Shown here one piece after another: positions 43,685-54,037 of a stretch of 64,000 nucleotides of DNA. How positions within the stretch are numbered: the stretch's first letter is position 1; each line of letters begins with the position of its first letter. This DNA comes from Tersicoccus phoenicis (GTDB lineage Bacteria > Actinomycetota > Actinomycetes > Actinomycetales > Micrococcaceae), in NCBI RefSeq assembly GCF_001968835.1, contig NZ_MRDE01000076.1, positions 1 to 64,000 on the forward strand. The letters are read 5' to 3'. The position numbers and the translations under genes were made by a program. The notes under the pieces were generated by a model. That model was not told the origin of the DNA and searched no databases. It saw only the letters and a list, made by a program, of their open reading frames with translations.

Positions 43685-44209
43685 ATGTGCGCCGTGGACC
43701 TGACCTTCGCTCGCGAGTTGATCGAGCACCACGCTGCCGCCATGCCGGGCCTGCCCCCTCCGGCCGGAGGAAGCGCGTCGGACGGCGACGTGCCCCGGGT
43801 GGACCGGGTGCGCGTGGTCAATCCCACCTGCGGTGACGTCGTCGATCTGACGTTGACCACGACGAACGGCGTGGTGCGGCTGACCGGAGTGGCCTCCGGC
43901 TGTTCCCTGTCCCGCGCCGCGGCATCGATGCTGGGCGACGCGCTGGAGGGACGACCGCCGGCCGACGCGCTCATCCTGGCCCGGGAACTGGTGCAGGCAC
44001 GCGAAGCCGGTCGCACCACCGCGGTCCACGCCGACGTCGCCGTCCTCGCCGTCCTGCCCGTCGCTCCGCTGCGTCGGCGATGCATCCTGCTGCCCTGGCG
44101 AGCCGCTGCCGAGGTACTGGCGGCGGTGACCGACGCTTCCCACCCGACGGCACCCCGCCGCGGCCCGGAAGGTGACATCGGGTTGCGCTTGCCCGATCAG
44201 CCCTCCTAG
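43685..44209 (+). CDS. SufU/IscU-like iron-sulfur scaffold protein
   Basis: The three cysteines and the Asp of SufU-type scaffolds are all present: Cys49 and Asp51 in NPTCGD, Cys73 in SGCSLSRAAASML, and Cys133 in RRRCILLPW. In SufU these bind zinc or a nascent cluster and accept sulfur from SufS. The usual GEGC is here ASGC. Suf operon genes are absent; instead it stands just upstream of the xanthine dehydrogenase genes, whose products need two [2Fe-2S] clusters. A dedicated maturation role is therefore possible but inferred. Start 43685 chosen; an earlier in-frame ATG at 43589 overlaps the divergent gene. Confidence 0.8.
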   Translation: MCAVDLTFARELIEHHAAAMPGLPPPAGGSASDGDVPRVDRVRVVNPTCGDVVDLTLTTTNGVVRLTGVASGCSLSRAAASMLGDALEGRPPADALILARELVQAREAGRTTAVHADVAVLAVLPVAPLRRRCILLPWRAAAEVLAAVTDASHPTAPRRGPEGDIGLRLPDQPS

Positions 44210-44388
44210 GATGTGATCCAGCCCACGGCGGGTCCAGTCCAGGACTATCTACCGGGTGACCTTCCACGAACCGCAGAGCCGGTCGTCGGGCCACGTCCTT
44301 CCCGGGTCCCCAGCCTCGACGGCCTGCGCTCTCCGTCCTGTCGAGGAGTCGACTGCCGTGAGTTCCTTCCCGTTCCGCCGCCGAACCG

Positions 44389-45606
44389 ATGACGGTGTCG
44401 AGCATGCTTGAGCGCATCAACGACCTGCTGGCGCAGGTGACCGTCCCCGCCGACTGGGCCGTCGCGACCGTCGTCTCGGTCACCGGGTCGGTGCCTCGCG
44501 AGCCCGGGTCCACCATGTTCGTCCACCGCGACGGGACGACGATCGGATCCCTCTCCGGCGGTTGCGTCGAGGCCGCCGTCGTCGACGCCGCTCTCACCGC
44601 CCTGACGACCGATCGTGCCGAGCTGGTCGGCTTCGGTGACGCGGACGGCACCGGGTTCGACGTCGCCCTCACCTGCGGCGGTGAGCTGACCGTCCTGGTC
44701 CAGCCGCTGAACCAGCTGGCCGGCGTACTCCCCGGGCTGCGTGCGATCGCCGAGCGATCGCCCGACGGCGCGCTCGACGGCGCACTCGACGACGCGATCT
44801 CCCTGGTGCGCGCCCTGCCCGGGAGCACGGTACCGCTGCCCGGACCGTTCCTGGTGCGGGACGGTGACGCGCTGCCGACCGTGCGGGTGCCGGGCCTGCC
44901 GGAACGGGCCACGGGTGACCTGGCGGCGGCGCTGCGGAGCGGGGTGACGACGACGGTGCCGGTGTTCGGGCCGCCAGAAGCCGGCTGCCCGGAGCTCGGC
45001 CGGCTGCTGGTCGAATCACGCCGGAGCGCCGCTCGCTTGCTGATCTACGGTGCGAACGACCACGCCGCGGCGCTGGCCCGGCTCGCGCGACCGCTCGGCT
45101 GGCAGGTCACCGTCTGCGACACGCGGCCCGTGTTCGCCACCGCCCGGCGTCACCCCGACGCCCACGACATCGTCGTGCAGTCCCCGGTCGATCATCTGGA
45201 GGCCGAGGCCGCCGCGGGCCGCGTCGACGGCCGGACCGCCGTGGTCGTGCTCGGCCACGATCCTCGTTTCGACCTCGCCGTCCTCGACCGGGCGTTGCGG
45301 CTCGGCCTGGCCTATGTGGGAGCGATGGGGTCCCGGACCACCGACGGCCGGCGCCGGCAGGACCTGCTCGCCGGTGGCCTGCCCGCGCACCTGCTGGCCT
45401 CCCTGCACTCCCCCATCGGCCTCGATCTGGGCGCACGCACACCGCCGGAGGTGGCGGTCTCCGTCCTGGCGGAGATCATCGCCGTCACCCGGCGTCCCGA
45501 CCGCCGCCCCGCGGCGCACCAACTGCGGGACACCACCGGTCCGGTCCACGCCACACCCGCCTTCGTCTCCGCGGCCGGCAGAGAGGACCGATTCTCGTGG
45601 ACATGA
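44389..45606 (+). CDS. xdhC: XdhC/CoxI family molybdenum cofactor-insertion protein
   Basis: XdhC binds the molybdenum cofactor, promotes its sulfuration and inserts it into xanthine dehydrogenase. The N-terminal XdhC/CoxI domain shows ATVVSVTGSVPREPGSTM and GSLSGGCVEAAVV with the conserved Cys. A C-terminal Rossmann-like domain has LLIYGANDHAAALARLA and YVGAMGSRTT. At 405 residues it is the long two-domain form. The ATG at 44389 has no clear ribosome site; 44404 is an alternative. The end overlaps the FAD-subunit gene by 10 bases. The 179-base leader shows no recognised riboswitch. Confidence 0.92.
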   Translation: MTVSSMLERINDLLAQVTVPADWAVATVVSVTGSVPREPGSTMFVHRDGTTIGSLSGGCVEAAVVDAALTALTTDRAELVGFGDADGTGFDVALTCGGELTVLVQPLNQLAGVLPGLRAIAERSPDGALDGALDDAISLVRALPGSTVPLPGPFLVRDGDALPTVRVPGLPERATGDLAAALRSGVTTTVPVFGPPEAGCPELGRLLVESRRSAARLLIYGANDHAAALARLARPLGWQVTVCDTRPVFATARRHPDAHDIVVQSPVDHLEAEAAAGRVDGRTAVVVLGHDPRFDLAVLDRALRLGLAYVGAMGSRTTDGRRRQDLLAGGLPAHLLASLHSPIGLDLGARTPPEVAVSVLAEIIAVTRRPDRRPAAHQLRDTTGPVHATPAFVSAAGREDRFSWT

Positions 45607-46550
45607 CCAGCGTCGACGACGTGCTGTTCACCGCCGACCCGGCGGACTGGCAACCCGGTGACTCGTGGTTGGCGGGCGGGACGGTGCTGTACTCGTACGG
45701 GACAGACATCGCCCGCGGCCGGCCCCGCCGCCTGCTCGACCTCGGCCGAGCGGACTGGACGCCGGTGACGTGGCACCTCGACCCGGCGGTACTCGAACTC
45801 GCCGCCACCTGCCCGGTGGCCACCGTGTACGCGCTCCCCACCGACCCGGACCTGCCGGTGTCCCGGCACCTGCTCCCCGGCCTCGACCTCTTCCGCCCCT
45901 GCTGCGACTCGTTCGTGGCGTCCTGGAAGATCTGGACCGTCTCCACCATCGGCGGCAACGTGGCGACGGCGCTGCCCGCCGGGCCGATGACCTCCCTGCT
46001 GGCCGGACTCGACGCCGTCGCCGTCCTCCTCGGCCGGGACGGGGGACGCCGGGAACTGCCGGTGGCGAACCTCGTCACCGGCGCCACCCGCACCGCCCTG
46101 GCCGACGGAGAACTGATCCGCAGCTTTCGCGTCCCGCTGACGACGCTCGAGCAACCGTGCGCCTTCCGGCGGATCTCCCTGACCGAACGCGGCCGATCCG
46201 CGGCACTGCTCATCGGTCGCCGGACCGGGCCCGGCCGCGTGCGGATCACCGTCACGGCCTCGACGCCGCGTCCGGTCGTCATCGACCTCGGTGGTCCGGA
46301 CGGATCGCCCGTCACCGCCGACCAGTGGCGCAGTGCCGTCGACGAGGCCGTCGGCAGTGCCGTCGACGAGGCCGTCGATCGCGTCGGGTGGTACGACGAC
46401 GTCCACGGCGACCCGGAGTGGCGCCGGGCCATGACCCACCGACTCGGCGAGGAGATCCTGGCCGAACTGCTGCCCGACCACAGCGTCACCGACCCGGCCG
46501 CCGTCGGCCGCTCGACCGGTGACATCGTCCGCGAAGGGACAGCCCGATGA
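45597..46550 (+). CDS. Xanthine dehydrogenase-family FAD-binding subunit
   Basis: The middle subunit, carrying FAD and reducing NAD+. FAD-site motifs: [13 protein letters not shown] near the N-terminus (AGGT loop) and [16 protein letters not shown] (TIGGN). A CO_deh_flav_C-like domain follows ([15 protein letters not shown]). It contains a duplicated SAVDEAV stretch (two copies, about residues 247-263), a small in-frame repeat. GTG 45597 or ATG 45603 may start it. It overlaps the next gene as ATGA. Confidence 0.9.
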   Translation: MDMTSVDDVLFTADPADWQPGDSWLAGGTVLYSYGTDIARGRPRRLLDLGRADWTPVTWHLDPAVLELAATCPVATVYALPTDPDLPVSRHLLPGLDLFRPCCDSFVASWKIWTVSTIGGNVATALPAGPMTSLLAGLDAVAVLLGRDGGRRELPVANLVTGATRTALADGELIRSFRVPLTTLEQPCAFRRISLTERGRSAALLIGRRTGPGRVRITVTASTPRPVVIDLGGPDGSPVTADQWRSAVDEAVGSAVDEAVDRVGWYDDVHGDPEWRRAMTHRLGEEILAELLPDHSVTDPAAVGRSTGDIVREGTAR

Positions 46551-49363
46551 CCTCCATCCCCGCCGACGCCACGACGGTCAACGGCCGCACGGTGGCCCTG
46601 GACCCGCAACCGGGGCAGTCGCTGCGCACCTGGCTGCGCGAGACCGGGGCGCTGGGGGTCAAGAAGGGGTGCGACGCCGGCGACTGCGGGGCCTGCACCG
46701 TGCACGTCGACGGGGCACCCGTGCACAGCTGCCTCTACCCCGCCCACCGGGTGGCCGGGCGGGAGGTGACCACCCTGGAAGGGCTCGGCACCACTGCGGC
46801 ACCCCATCCCACCCAGGACGCGTTCCTGCGGGCCGGCGCCTTCCAGTGCGGGTTCTGCACCGCCGGGATGATCATGACCGCCGCCACCTTCACCGAGCGC
46901 GAGCGTGAGGACTTGCCCCGCAGCCTCAAGGGCAATCTGTGCCGCTGCACGGGGTACCGGGCGATCGAGGACGCCGTGCACGGGCGGGTCAACGTGGACC
47001 AGGGATCCGGCGGGGTCGGCTCCAGCCCGGGCGCCCCGGCGGGTCCGCAGGTGGTGACGGGCACCGCCCGGTACACCATGGACGTGGACCCGGCCGACCT
47101 GCCGGCTCCCCTGCTGCACGCCGTCGTCGTCCGTTCACCACACGCGCACGCCCGGGTGGTGCGGGTCGACGGTTCGCGGGCGCTGGCCGAGCCCGGCGTC
47201 GTCCGGGTCCTCAGCCACGAGGACGCGCCGACCATCCGCTACTCCTCCGCCCAGCACGAGCTGGTCACCGACGACCCCGACGACATGCGCGTGCTCGACG
47301 ACGTCGTGCGACACGTCGGTCAACGGGTCGCCGTGGTGGTCGCCGACTCCCGACGCGCCGCCGAGCGCGGCGCCCGGCTCGTGGACGTGACGTACGAGGT
47401 CCTGGACGCGGTGCTCGATCCGGAGCTCGCCGACGCACCCGGTGCCCCGGCCCTGCACGGCGACCGTGACCCCGAGACGTCGCGCATCGCCCGGCCCGAA
47501 CGCAACGTCGTCGCGGAGGTGCACGGGCGGATCGGAGACGTGGAGGCGGGCCTGGCGCAGGCGGTCGTGACCCACGACCAGACGTACCGCACGCAGCGCC
47601 TCTCCCACGTCGCGCTGGAGACCCACGGCTCCATCGCCTGGACCGATGACCGGGGCCGGCTGGTGGTCCGCTCCAGCACCCAGGTGCCGTTCCTGGTCCG
47701 CCGCACCGTCGCCCGCGTCTTCGACCGGCCGGCGGAGACGGTCCGGGTGTACTGCGAACGGGTCGGCGGCGGGTTCGGCGGCAAACAGGAGGTGCTGACC
47801 GAGGACCTGGCCGCCCTGGCCAGCCTCGCCACCGGCCAGCCGGTCGCGGTGGAGTTCACCCGGAACGAGGTGTTCACCGCGACCACGGTGCGGCATCCCT
47901 TCCGCATCCGGGTCCGCGCCGGCGCAGACCCGGACGGCAGGCTGACCGCGCTCGCGGTGGACGTCCGCTCCGACACCGGGGCCTACGGCAACCACGCTCC
48001 CGGCGTCATGTTCCACGGGTGCGGGGAGTCGATCGCCGTCTACCGGGCGCCGAACAAGAGTGTGGACGCCTGCGCGGTCTACACCAACAACGTGCCCTCC
48101 GGCGCGTTCCGCGGCTACGGGCTGAGCCAGATGATCTTCGCCATCGAGTCGGCGATGGACGACCTCGCCCGCGGGCTGGACATCGACCCGCTCGAGTTCC
48201 GACGCCGCAACGTCGTCGGCGTCCTCGACCAGCTGGTCTCCATGCACGCCGAGCCGGAAGAGGACGTCGTCTTCGGCAGTTACGGGCTGGACCAGTGCAT
48301 CGACCTGGTCCGGGACGCGCTCGACCGCGGCCGACGGCGATGGGACGACGCCGAGGCGGCCGGCCACGTCGCCCCGCTCGGCCCGGAGTGGCGGACCGGG
48401 GAGGGCACCGCCGTCGCCATGATCGCCACCGTCCCGCCGCGTGGTCACATCGCCCACGCCACGGTGCGGTTGCTGCCCGGCGGCAGGTACGAGGCACGGG
48501 TGGGCACCGCCGAGTTCGGCAACGGCACGTCCACCGTGCACGCGCAACTGGTCGCCTCCGCCCTCGGCACGACGACCGACCGGGTGGTGCTGCGCCAGTC
48601 GGATTCCGACCTCGTGGAGCACGACACCGGGGCCTTCGGGTCGACCGGCACCGTCGTCGCCGGCCGGGCGAGCGAGGCGGCCGCCCGGGACCTCGCCGGC
48701 CACATCCGGGCTGCCGCGGCCGCCCGCGTCGGTGCCGACCCGGCCGAGTGCCGACTGGACGGGACGACCGTGCGCACCGCCCACGGTGACATTGAGCTGG
48801 ACGCCCTGCTCGGCGACGTCGGCCAGGGCACCGACGCGGAGCGGTACACCGGTGCAGGCCGGTGGGCGGGCACACCGCGATCGGTGGCGTTCAACGTCCA
48901 CGGTTTCCGGGTCGCCGTCAACACGGGCACCGGTGAGCTGCGCATCCTGCAGTCGGTGCAGGCCGCCGACGCGGGAACGGTCGTCAACCCGCACCAGTGC
49001 CGGGGGCAGATCGAGGGCGGCATCGCCCAGGCGATCGGGGCGGCCCTGTACGAGGAGGTCCGGGTCGACGAGACCGGTCGGGTGACGACCGACATCCTCC
49101 GCTCGTATCACATCCCGACGTTCGCGGACGTCCCGCGCAGCGAGGTGCTGTTCGCCAACACCGCGGACGACCTGGGCCCGCACGGGGCGAAGTCGATGAG
49201 CGAGTCACCGTTCAACCCGGTCGCCCCGGCGATGGCCAACGCCGTGGCGGACGCGATCGGGATCCGGTTCACGTCCACACCGATCACCCGGGACCGGATC
49301 CACGCGGCGCTGACCCGTCGGGCGAACCCGGCGGGCGAGCCGGCGAAGGAGCCGGCGGGCTGA
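46547..49363 (+). CDS. Xanthine dehydrogenase, fused [2Fe-2S] and molybdenum-binding subunits
   Basis: Residues 1-150 hold both [2Fe-2S] clusters: Cys42, 47, 50, 62 (plant-type) and Cys101, 104, 132, 134 (CGFCTAGM ... LCRCTGYR). From about residue 165 the molybdenum subunit begins ([12 protein letters not shown]), with the GGGFGGKQ cofactor loop, FRGYGLSQ, and the C-terminal [13 protein letters not shown], whose Glu matches the catalytic Glu of the family. The fusion of small and large subunits with a separate FAD gene recalls Mop-type aldehyde oxidoreductases plus an FAD protein. Xanthine as substrate is supported by the adjacent purine permease and deaminase. Confidence 0.92.
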   Translation: MTSIPADATTVNGRTVALDPQPGQSLRTWLRETGALGVKKGCDAGDCGACTVHVDGAPVHSCLYPAHRVAGREVTTLEGLGTTAAPHPTQDAFLRAGAFQCGFCTAGMIMTAATFTEREREDLPRSLKGNLCRCTGYRAIEDAVHGRVNVDQGSGGVGSSPGAPAGPQVVTGTARYTMDVDPADLPAPLLHAVVVRSPHAHARVVRVDGSRALAEPGVVRVLSHEDAPTIRYSSAQHELVTDDPDDMRVLDDVVRHVGQRVAVVVADSRRAAERGARLVDVTYEVLDAVLDPELADAPGAPALHGDRDPETSRIARPERNVVAEVHGRIGDVEAGLAQAVVTHDQTYRTQRLSHVALETHGSIAWTDDRGRLVVRSSTQVPFLVRRTVARVFDRPAETVRVYCERVGGGFGGKQEVLTEDLAALASLATGQPVAVEFTRNEVFTATTVRHPFRIRVRAGADPDGRLTALAVDVRSDTGAYGNHAPGVMFHGCGESIAVYRAPNKSVDACAVYTNNVPSGAFRGYGLSQMIFAIESAMDDLARGLDIDPLEFRRRNVVGVLDQLVSMHAEPEEDVVFGSYGLDQCIDLVRDALDRGRRRWDDAEAAGHVAPLGPEWRTGEGTAVAMIATVPPRGHIAHATVRLLPGGRYEARVGTAEFGNGTSTVHAQLVASALGTTTDRVVLRQSDSDLVEHDTGAFGSTGTVVAGRASEAAARDLAGHIRAAAAARVGADPAECRLDGTTVRTAHGDIELDALLGDVGQGTDAERYTGAGRWAGTPRSVAFNVHGFRVAVNTGTGELRILQSVQAADAGTVVNPHQCRGQIEGGIAQAIGAALYEEVRVDETGRVTTDILRSYHIPTFADVPRSEVLFANTADDLGPHGAKSMSESPFNPVAPAMANAVADAIGIRFTSTPITRDRIHAALTRRANPAGEPAKEPAG

Positions 49364-49973
49364 CCCGGGAGCTGACCCGGGAGCGATCGCCGGCCGACCA
49401 GCGCGCCAGATCGGCCGGTGTGTCCAGGTCGTCGTCGGTCCCGAGGTCCGCGCACTCGACGAGGTCGACGACGGCGCGGTTCGCCCGCAGGTACTGGCGG
49501 GCGCCGGCGTCGCCGTGCACCCGCGCCGCCGCGGCCCGGGCATGTCCCGGGTCGAACACCACCGGATGGCCGGCGCGGCCGCCGTAGGCCGCCCGCGTGA
49601 TCCGGCCGGGACGATGCGTGTCCGCGAGCCTGATCAGCACCGGTCCGCTCACCCCCGGCTGGTCCACCAGCACGACCGTCACCGGCAGGCCGGGCTGCCG
49701 CCGCAGTGCCTCCTGCACGCCCGCACGCCACGACGCCGACATCCCCTCCGCCGCGGCGTCGTCGACGTGGACCACCACCAGCGGCCCGGCCGGTTCCTCC
49801 CGCCGCACGGCGGCGACGACCTCGGCGGCTGCCGGCCCGACCACCACCACGGGCAGCGCGCCCGCGGCTCGCACCACCTGCACCGCACGGGTGGCCAGGG
49901 TGATTCCGTTCACCCGGACCAGGGCCTTCGGCCCGAGCCCCAGACGCCGGCCGTGCCCGGCGGCCAGCACCAC
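49284..49973 (-). CDS. MocA-like molybdenum cofactor cytidylyltransferase (NTP transferase)
   Basis: It would attach CMP to molybdopterin to make MCD, the cofactor form used by xanthine dehydrogenases. The nucleotide-binding loop is [12 protein letters not shown] with [16 protein letters not shown] is the metal-binding DQP motif and GHPVVF follows. The GTG at 49973 is the only usable start before the motif. The last 25 codons are low-complexity and overlap the 3' end of the xanthine dehydrogenase gene by 80 bases, in convergent orientation. It is downstream of the permease gene on the same strand. Confidence 0.87.
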   Translation of the reverse strand: MVLAAGHGRRLGLGPKALVRVNGITLATRAVQVVRAAGALPVVVVGPAAAEVVAAVRREEPAGPLVVVHVDDAAAEGMSASWRAGVQEALRRQPGLPVTVVLVDQPGVSGPVLIRLADTHRPGRITRAAYGGRAGHPVVFDPGHARAAAARVHGDAGARQYLRANRAVVDLVECADLGTDDDLDTPADLARWSAGDRSRVSSRVSPPAPSPARPPGSPDGSAPRGSGPG

Positions 49974-50062
49974 GACGCAGGGACGCCCCCCGCCCGGCTC
50001 CGGCGGGGTGCCGGGTCGGGGGGAGGGCGACCGCGACGACGGGCTGTCGTCCGGGGTGGCGT

Positions 50063-51613
50063 TCAGGTCTGCTTCGCTCCCAGAACGGCCGGGAGCTGGG
50101 TCGTGTCGGTGATCTCTCCGGCCTCGATCATCGACTTCACGTCCTCGAACCGGTGATCCGGCACCACCGCCACTTCGACGCCGTCGTGCCCGACGACAGT
50201 ACCGTTCTCAATCCGGTCCCCGTCCCGCAACTGGGCGAGGACGTCGGATCCGATGATCCGGACGGGGGCGGCGGCGATCACCGACGGCTGCGCCACGTTG
50301 CCGAGACGCACCTCGTTGAAGACCAGGTTCAGGACGATGGCGACGATCGCCGCGGCGCTGATCCCCGACCCGAGGATGGTCTGCGTCCACGCCGGGAAGT
50401 CCCGGTAGAAATTGGGCGCGGCCACCGGCACCAGCCCGAAGGCGAAGGACACCGCCACGATCACCAGGTTCATGGAGTTGCGGTAGTCCACCTTGGCCAG
50501 GGTCCGCACGCCGGAGGAGGCCACCGTGCCGAACAGCACGACCGAGGCGCCCCCGAGCACGGGGTCGGGAATCGCGGCCACGACCTGCCCGATCGCCGGG
50601 AACAGACCGAGCAGGACCATGATCAGGCCGGCCGCGCTCACCACGAACCGACTGCGGACGCCGGTCACCGCCACCAGCCCCACGTTGGCGGCGAAGGCCG
50701 TCTGCGTGAACGAATTGAGCAGGGGGGCGCCGGCGGAGGAGATCATGTCCGCGCGCAGCCCGTTGGCGACCCGGCGGGCGTCGACGCGGGCGCCGGTGAT
50801 CTCGCCGACGGCGAGGATGTCCGCCGTCGTCTCGGTCATGGTCACCAGCACGACGATGAGCATCGACACGACGGAGGCGATCTCGAACCGCGGCAGTCCG
50901 AACGCCAGCGGGGTGGGGAAGGTGATCAGCGCACCGTTGCCGACGCCGGAGAAGTCCACCATGCCCATCATCGCCGCCACCCCGGTGCCCAGCACGAAGG
51001 ACAGCAGAATGGAGAGCCGGGAGATCATCCCCACCCCCAGCTTGGACAGCAGCAGCACGATCAGCAGGGTCGCTCCGGCCAGGGCGAGGCTGGTGGGATC
51101 GGCGGCGCCGTCCTTGCCGCCGCCCGCGGCCCAGGAGATGGCGACCGGCAGCAGCGAGATCCCGATCACGGTGATCACCGTGCCCGTGACCACCGGGGGG
51201 AAGAACCGGACGATGCGGGAAAACGCGCCGGCGAGCAGGAAACCGACCACGGACGAGACGATGACGGCGCCGAAGATCGTCGCCAGGTCCCGGCCACCGG
51301 CCAGGATGGCCAGCATGGGGGCGACGCCGGCGAACGAGACGCCCTGCACCAGCGGGAGCTTCGAACCGATCCAGGGCGCCCCGAAGCTCTGCAGCACGGT
51401 GGCGATCCCGCCCATCAACAGGCAGGAGCTGATCAGCAGGGCGATCTGGTCGGCGGTGATGCCGGCGGCCTGACCGACCACGAGGGGAACGGCGACGATG
51501 GCGCCGTACATGGTCAGCACGTGCTGGAAGCCGTATGCGGCGGTCCGCCCGAGCGGCAGCCGCTCGTCCTCGGGACGGTCGGCCGATGAGTTGATGGTGG
51601 AGAACGATGACAT
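50063..51613 (-). CDS. NCS2-family purine (xanthine/uracil-type) permease
   Basis: A 14-segment nucleobase:cation symporter. FQHVLTMYGAIVAVPLVVG is the TM1 signature with the conserved His, and TETTADILAVGEITG carries the substrate-binding Glu of TM8. NSFTQTAFAANVGLVAVTGV is the TM10 signature. The C-terminal 75 residues are cytoplasmic. GAGGAGG precedes the ATG at 51613. Position between the deaminase and the xanthine dehydrogenase genes supports xanthine, uric acid or guanine uptake. Confidence 0.92.
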   Translation of the reverse strand: MSSFSTINSSADRPEDERLPLGRTAAYGFQHVLTMYGAIVAVPLVVGQAAGITADQIALLISSCLLMGGIATVLQSFGAPWIGSKLPLVQGVSFAGVAPMLAILAGGRDLATIFGAVIVSSVVGFLLAGAFSRIVRFFPPVVTGTVITVIGISLLPVAISWAAGGGKDGAADPTSLALAGATLLIVLLLSKLGVGMISRLSILLSFVLGTGVAAMMGMVDFSGVGNGALITFPTPLAFGLPRFEIASVVSMLIVVLVTMTETTADILAVGEITGARVDARRVANGLRADMISSAGAPLLNSFTQTAFAANVGLVAVTGVRSRFVVSAAGLIMVLLGLFPAIGQVVAAIPDPVLGGASVVLFGTVASSGVRTLAKVDYRNSMNLVIVAVSFAFGLVPVAAPNFYRDFPAWTQTILGSGISAAAIVAIVLNLVFNEVRLGNVAQPSVIAAAPVRIIGSDVLAQLRDGDRIENGTVVGHDGVEVAVVPDHRFEDVKSMIEAGEITDTTQLPAVLGAKQT

Positions 51614-51765
51614 GGAAGGAGCCTCCTCGAGCGCACAGGTCCAGCCGGTGCGCAAGGTCTGGCGATCCTCGTTTTTCCTCCGTGCTGCCGCAGCAGCGCG
51701 GGGAAGTGTCCAGATCTTCTGTTGGGGGATGGCCGGTCACCCGGCCGGTTGGGAAAGGAAACGCG

Positions 51766-52269
51766 TCAGTACCGGGTGCGGGCGGCGTTGGCCGCCCACG
51801 TGTCGAAGGGAGTGGTGCGCGTGTCCAGCCGGACGTGACGGACCGGCAGCAGCCGGTCCCGGTCCTCGGCGGACCCGGTGAAGAACGCGTAGAACTCCGC
51901 GTCGTCGAACCCGCCGGCCGCGGCGTCGTGCCGATCGGCCGCGAAATGGACCGCATCGAGCCGGGCCCAGAGGGCGGCCGAGAGGCACAGCGGACACGGC
52001 TCACAGCTGGTGTAGAGCACCGCTCCACTCAGCTCGAAGGTGCCCAGCGCACGGCACGCGGCGCGGATGGCGGCGACCTCGGCATGCATGGTCGGATCGT
52101 TCTCGGCCGTGACACGGTTGACGCCGGCGAACTGCTGCCCGTCGGCCGTGACGATGATCGCCCCGAACGGGCCGCCGTCGTTCGCGGCGTTCTCCGCCGC
52201 GAGCTGGATCGCTCGCTGCAGGTACTGCTGGGTTCGAGGGGATTCCTCGATCAGAGGGATGGTCGACAT
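51766..52269 (-). CDS. Nucleoside/guanine deaminase (cytidine deaminase-like fold)
   Basis: A 167-residue zinc deaminase. The zinc-site motifs are MHAEVAAIRAA (HAE) and TSCEPCPLCLSAA (PCxxC). The C-terminus, ending NAARTRY, resembles bacterial guanine deaminases of the GuaD type, which convert guanine to xanthine. This makes it the step ahead of xanthine dehydrogenase in this cluster. The ATG at 52269 was taken over 52314. First gene of a leftward unit with the permease and mocA-like gene. Confidence 0.85.
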   Translation of the reverse strand: MSTIPLIEESPRTQQYLQRAIQLAAENAANDGGPFGAIIVTADGQQFAGVNRVTAENDPTMHAEVAAIRAACRALGTFELSGAVLYTSCEPCPLCLSAALWARLDAVHFAADRHDAAAGGFDDAEFYAFFTGSAEDRDRLLPVRHVRLDTRTTPFDTWAANAARTRY

Positions 52270-52572
52270 GATGCTCACGTCCTCGGGTGAGGGTGAACCC
52301 GGGAGACGACTCACGTCGGCGGCGGGCTCACCTGGCTGTCAGATCATGCCCGGTTGATAGCTCCGCATCGGGAGCCCGCCTGTGGCTGGGGCTCAGCATA
52401 CACGCCGTCAGCGTGACATGCACCACATACGAGCGAGTCATTCAGATGGGTTCCCACTCCGGAGCGAACACCGGTTGTCTGGTTCCCGGCTTGCCGGTCG
52501 CCGGGGGGTCGGGCCCAGGGGTGGTCGCTGCTCCGCAGGAAAGTAGCCCCCACCCGGAAGGCATCAGTCAAC
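52270..52572. other. Divergent intergenic region, no gene seen
   Basis: About 300 bases between the deaminase and the MHS transporter, read outward on both sides. It contains several short GC-rich inverted repeats (for example around 52470-52500, CGG/CCG arms) that could belong to an RNA leader, but I cannot match it to a known riboswitch class. GGAAGG at 52556-52561 is the likely ribosome site for the transporter. No coding frame is supported. Confidence 0.5.
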
Positions 52573-54012
52573 ATGTTCGGCCCCGAGAACGTTCGTCGCC
52601 GGTGGCGTGTCGAAGACATCACCGTCACCAAACCCGACGTCGTCAAGCGCGCGATCGCGGCGGCCGCCATCGGAAACGTCACCGAGTGGTACGACTTCGG
52701 CGTCTACGGCTACCTGCAGACCACCATCGAAGGTGTCTTCCTGCCCAAGGACGCGGGGGTCGCCGGTGGCATCATCGTCGCGGGCCTGTTCGCCGTCGCG
52801 TTCCTGGTCCGGCCCTTCGGCGGCATGTTCTTCGGCCCGCTCTCCGACCGCATCGGCCGCATCGGCCGCAACAAGGTCCTCGCGGTCACGATGATCATGA
52901 TGGCGCTGGGTACGTTCGCCATCGGCGTCCTGCCCGACTATGCGGCCATCGGCCTCGGGGCGCCGTTCCTGCTGCTGGCCTGCCGGCTCGTGCAGGGAGC
53001 CTCCACCGGTGGGGAGTACGGCAACGCCATGACCTTCATCGCCGAGTACGCGCCCGACAAGCGGCGAGGCTTCCTCGGCAGCCTGCTCGAGGTGGGCACC
53101 TTCATCGGGTACCTGCTCGGTGCGACGATCGCGACCCTCGTCGGCATCCTGCTCACCGATGAGCAACTCACGTCCTGGGGCTGGCGGCTGCCGTTCTTCA
53201 TCGCGCTGCCGCTCGGGCTGGTCGGTGTGTACCTGCGATCCCGGCTGGCCGACACCCCCGCCTACCTGAAGCTGGAGAAGGAGTCCGAGGAGCGGGAGAA
53301 GGGCCAGAAGGTCGCCGGGGAGTTCAAGAAGATCTTCTCCCTGTGGCCGAACCTGCTCGCCTGCATCGGTCTGGTGCTGGCCTGGAACGTCACGAACTAC
53401 ATGCTCACCGCCTACATGCCGACGTTCTTCCCCGACATCCAGCGGATCCAGGGCGGTGGTGGCGTCTCCGAGGTGACCTCACAGGTGCTGCAGATCGTGG
53501 TGATGGCCGTGTGCGTGGTGCTGATCCCGGTGATCGGCCGGCTCTCGGACCGGTTCGGCCGGAAGATCATCGTGCGGCTCGGGTCGATCGCCCTGATCGT
53601 GCTCTCGGTCCCGTCCCTGCTGCTCATCCGCGGCACCGGTGACGTCACCGTACTGGCCGGGTTGCTCTTCATGGGTTTGAGCCTGATCTGCTTCAGCGCG
53701 ACCATGCCGTCGACGCTGCCCTCACTGTTCCCCACGGTGGTGCGGGCCGGTGCGCTGTCCATCGCGTTCAACATCTCCGTCTCCCTGTTCGGTGGTACGA
53801 CGTCGACGGTGATGAAGACCCTCGTCGGAACCACGGGTGACCTGATGTGGCCGGCCTACTATCTGATCGCCGCCGGCGTCATCGGGCTCATCTCGATCCA
53901 GTGGGTGCCCGAGTCGAACGGGCGGGCGCTGTGGGGCTCGACGCCGTCGGCCGGTTCGAAGCAGGAGGCCAAGGAGATGGTCGCGGCGATGCGGACGGAG
54001 ACGGCCGGCTGA
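52573..54012 (+). CDS. MHS-family MFS transporter (ProP/ShiA-like)
   Basis: A 479-residue metabolite:H+ symporter. TM1 starts with GNVTEWYDFGVYGYL, the MHS signature; FFGPLSDRIGRIGRNK is the loop 2-3 motif; RLVQGASTGGEYGNAMTFI lies in TM5; SDRFGRKI in the second half. The short hydrophilic N-terminus resembles glycine-betaine/proline ProP proteins, but those have a C-terminal coiled coil not seen here. Its substrate is unknown; divergence from the purine genes could mean a related compound. Confidence 0.87.
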   Translation: MFGPENVRRRWRVEDITVTKPDVVKRAIAAAAIGNVTEWYDFGVYGYLQTTIEGVFLPKDAGVAGGIIVAGLFAVAFLVRPFGGMFFGPLSDRIGRIGRNKVLAVTMIMMALGTFAIGVLPDYAAIGLGAPFLLLACRLVQGASTGGEYGNAMTFIAEYAPDKRRGFLGSLLEVGTFIGYLLGATIATLVGILLTDEQLTSWGWRLPFFIALPLGLVGVYLRSRLADTPAYLKLEKESEEREKGQKVAGEFKKIFSLWPNLLACIGLVLAWNVTNYMLTAYMPTFFPDIQRIQGGGGVSEVTSQVLQIVVMAVCVVLIPVIGRLSDRFGRKIIVRLGSIALIVLSVPSLLLIRGTGDVTVLAGLLFMGLSLICFSATMPSTLPSLFPTVVRAGALSIAFNISVSLFGGTTSTVMKTLVGTTGDLMWPAYYLIAAGVIGLISIQWVPESNGRALWGSTPSAGSKQEAKEMVAAMRTETAG

Positions 54013-54037
54013 GGTCGGCCGGTCGGTCGGTCGCCGG

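Noticed and set aside
44210-44388. Possible molybdenum-cofactor or xanthine riboswitch before xdhC
   Set aside because: No conserved core sequence was found; only generic GC-rich pairing.
52270-52572. Possible riboswitch ahead of the MHS transporter
   Set aside because: Some GC-rich arms can pair, but none of the known class cores (ykkC, purine, SAM, TPP) could be matched by eye.
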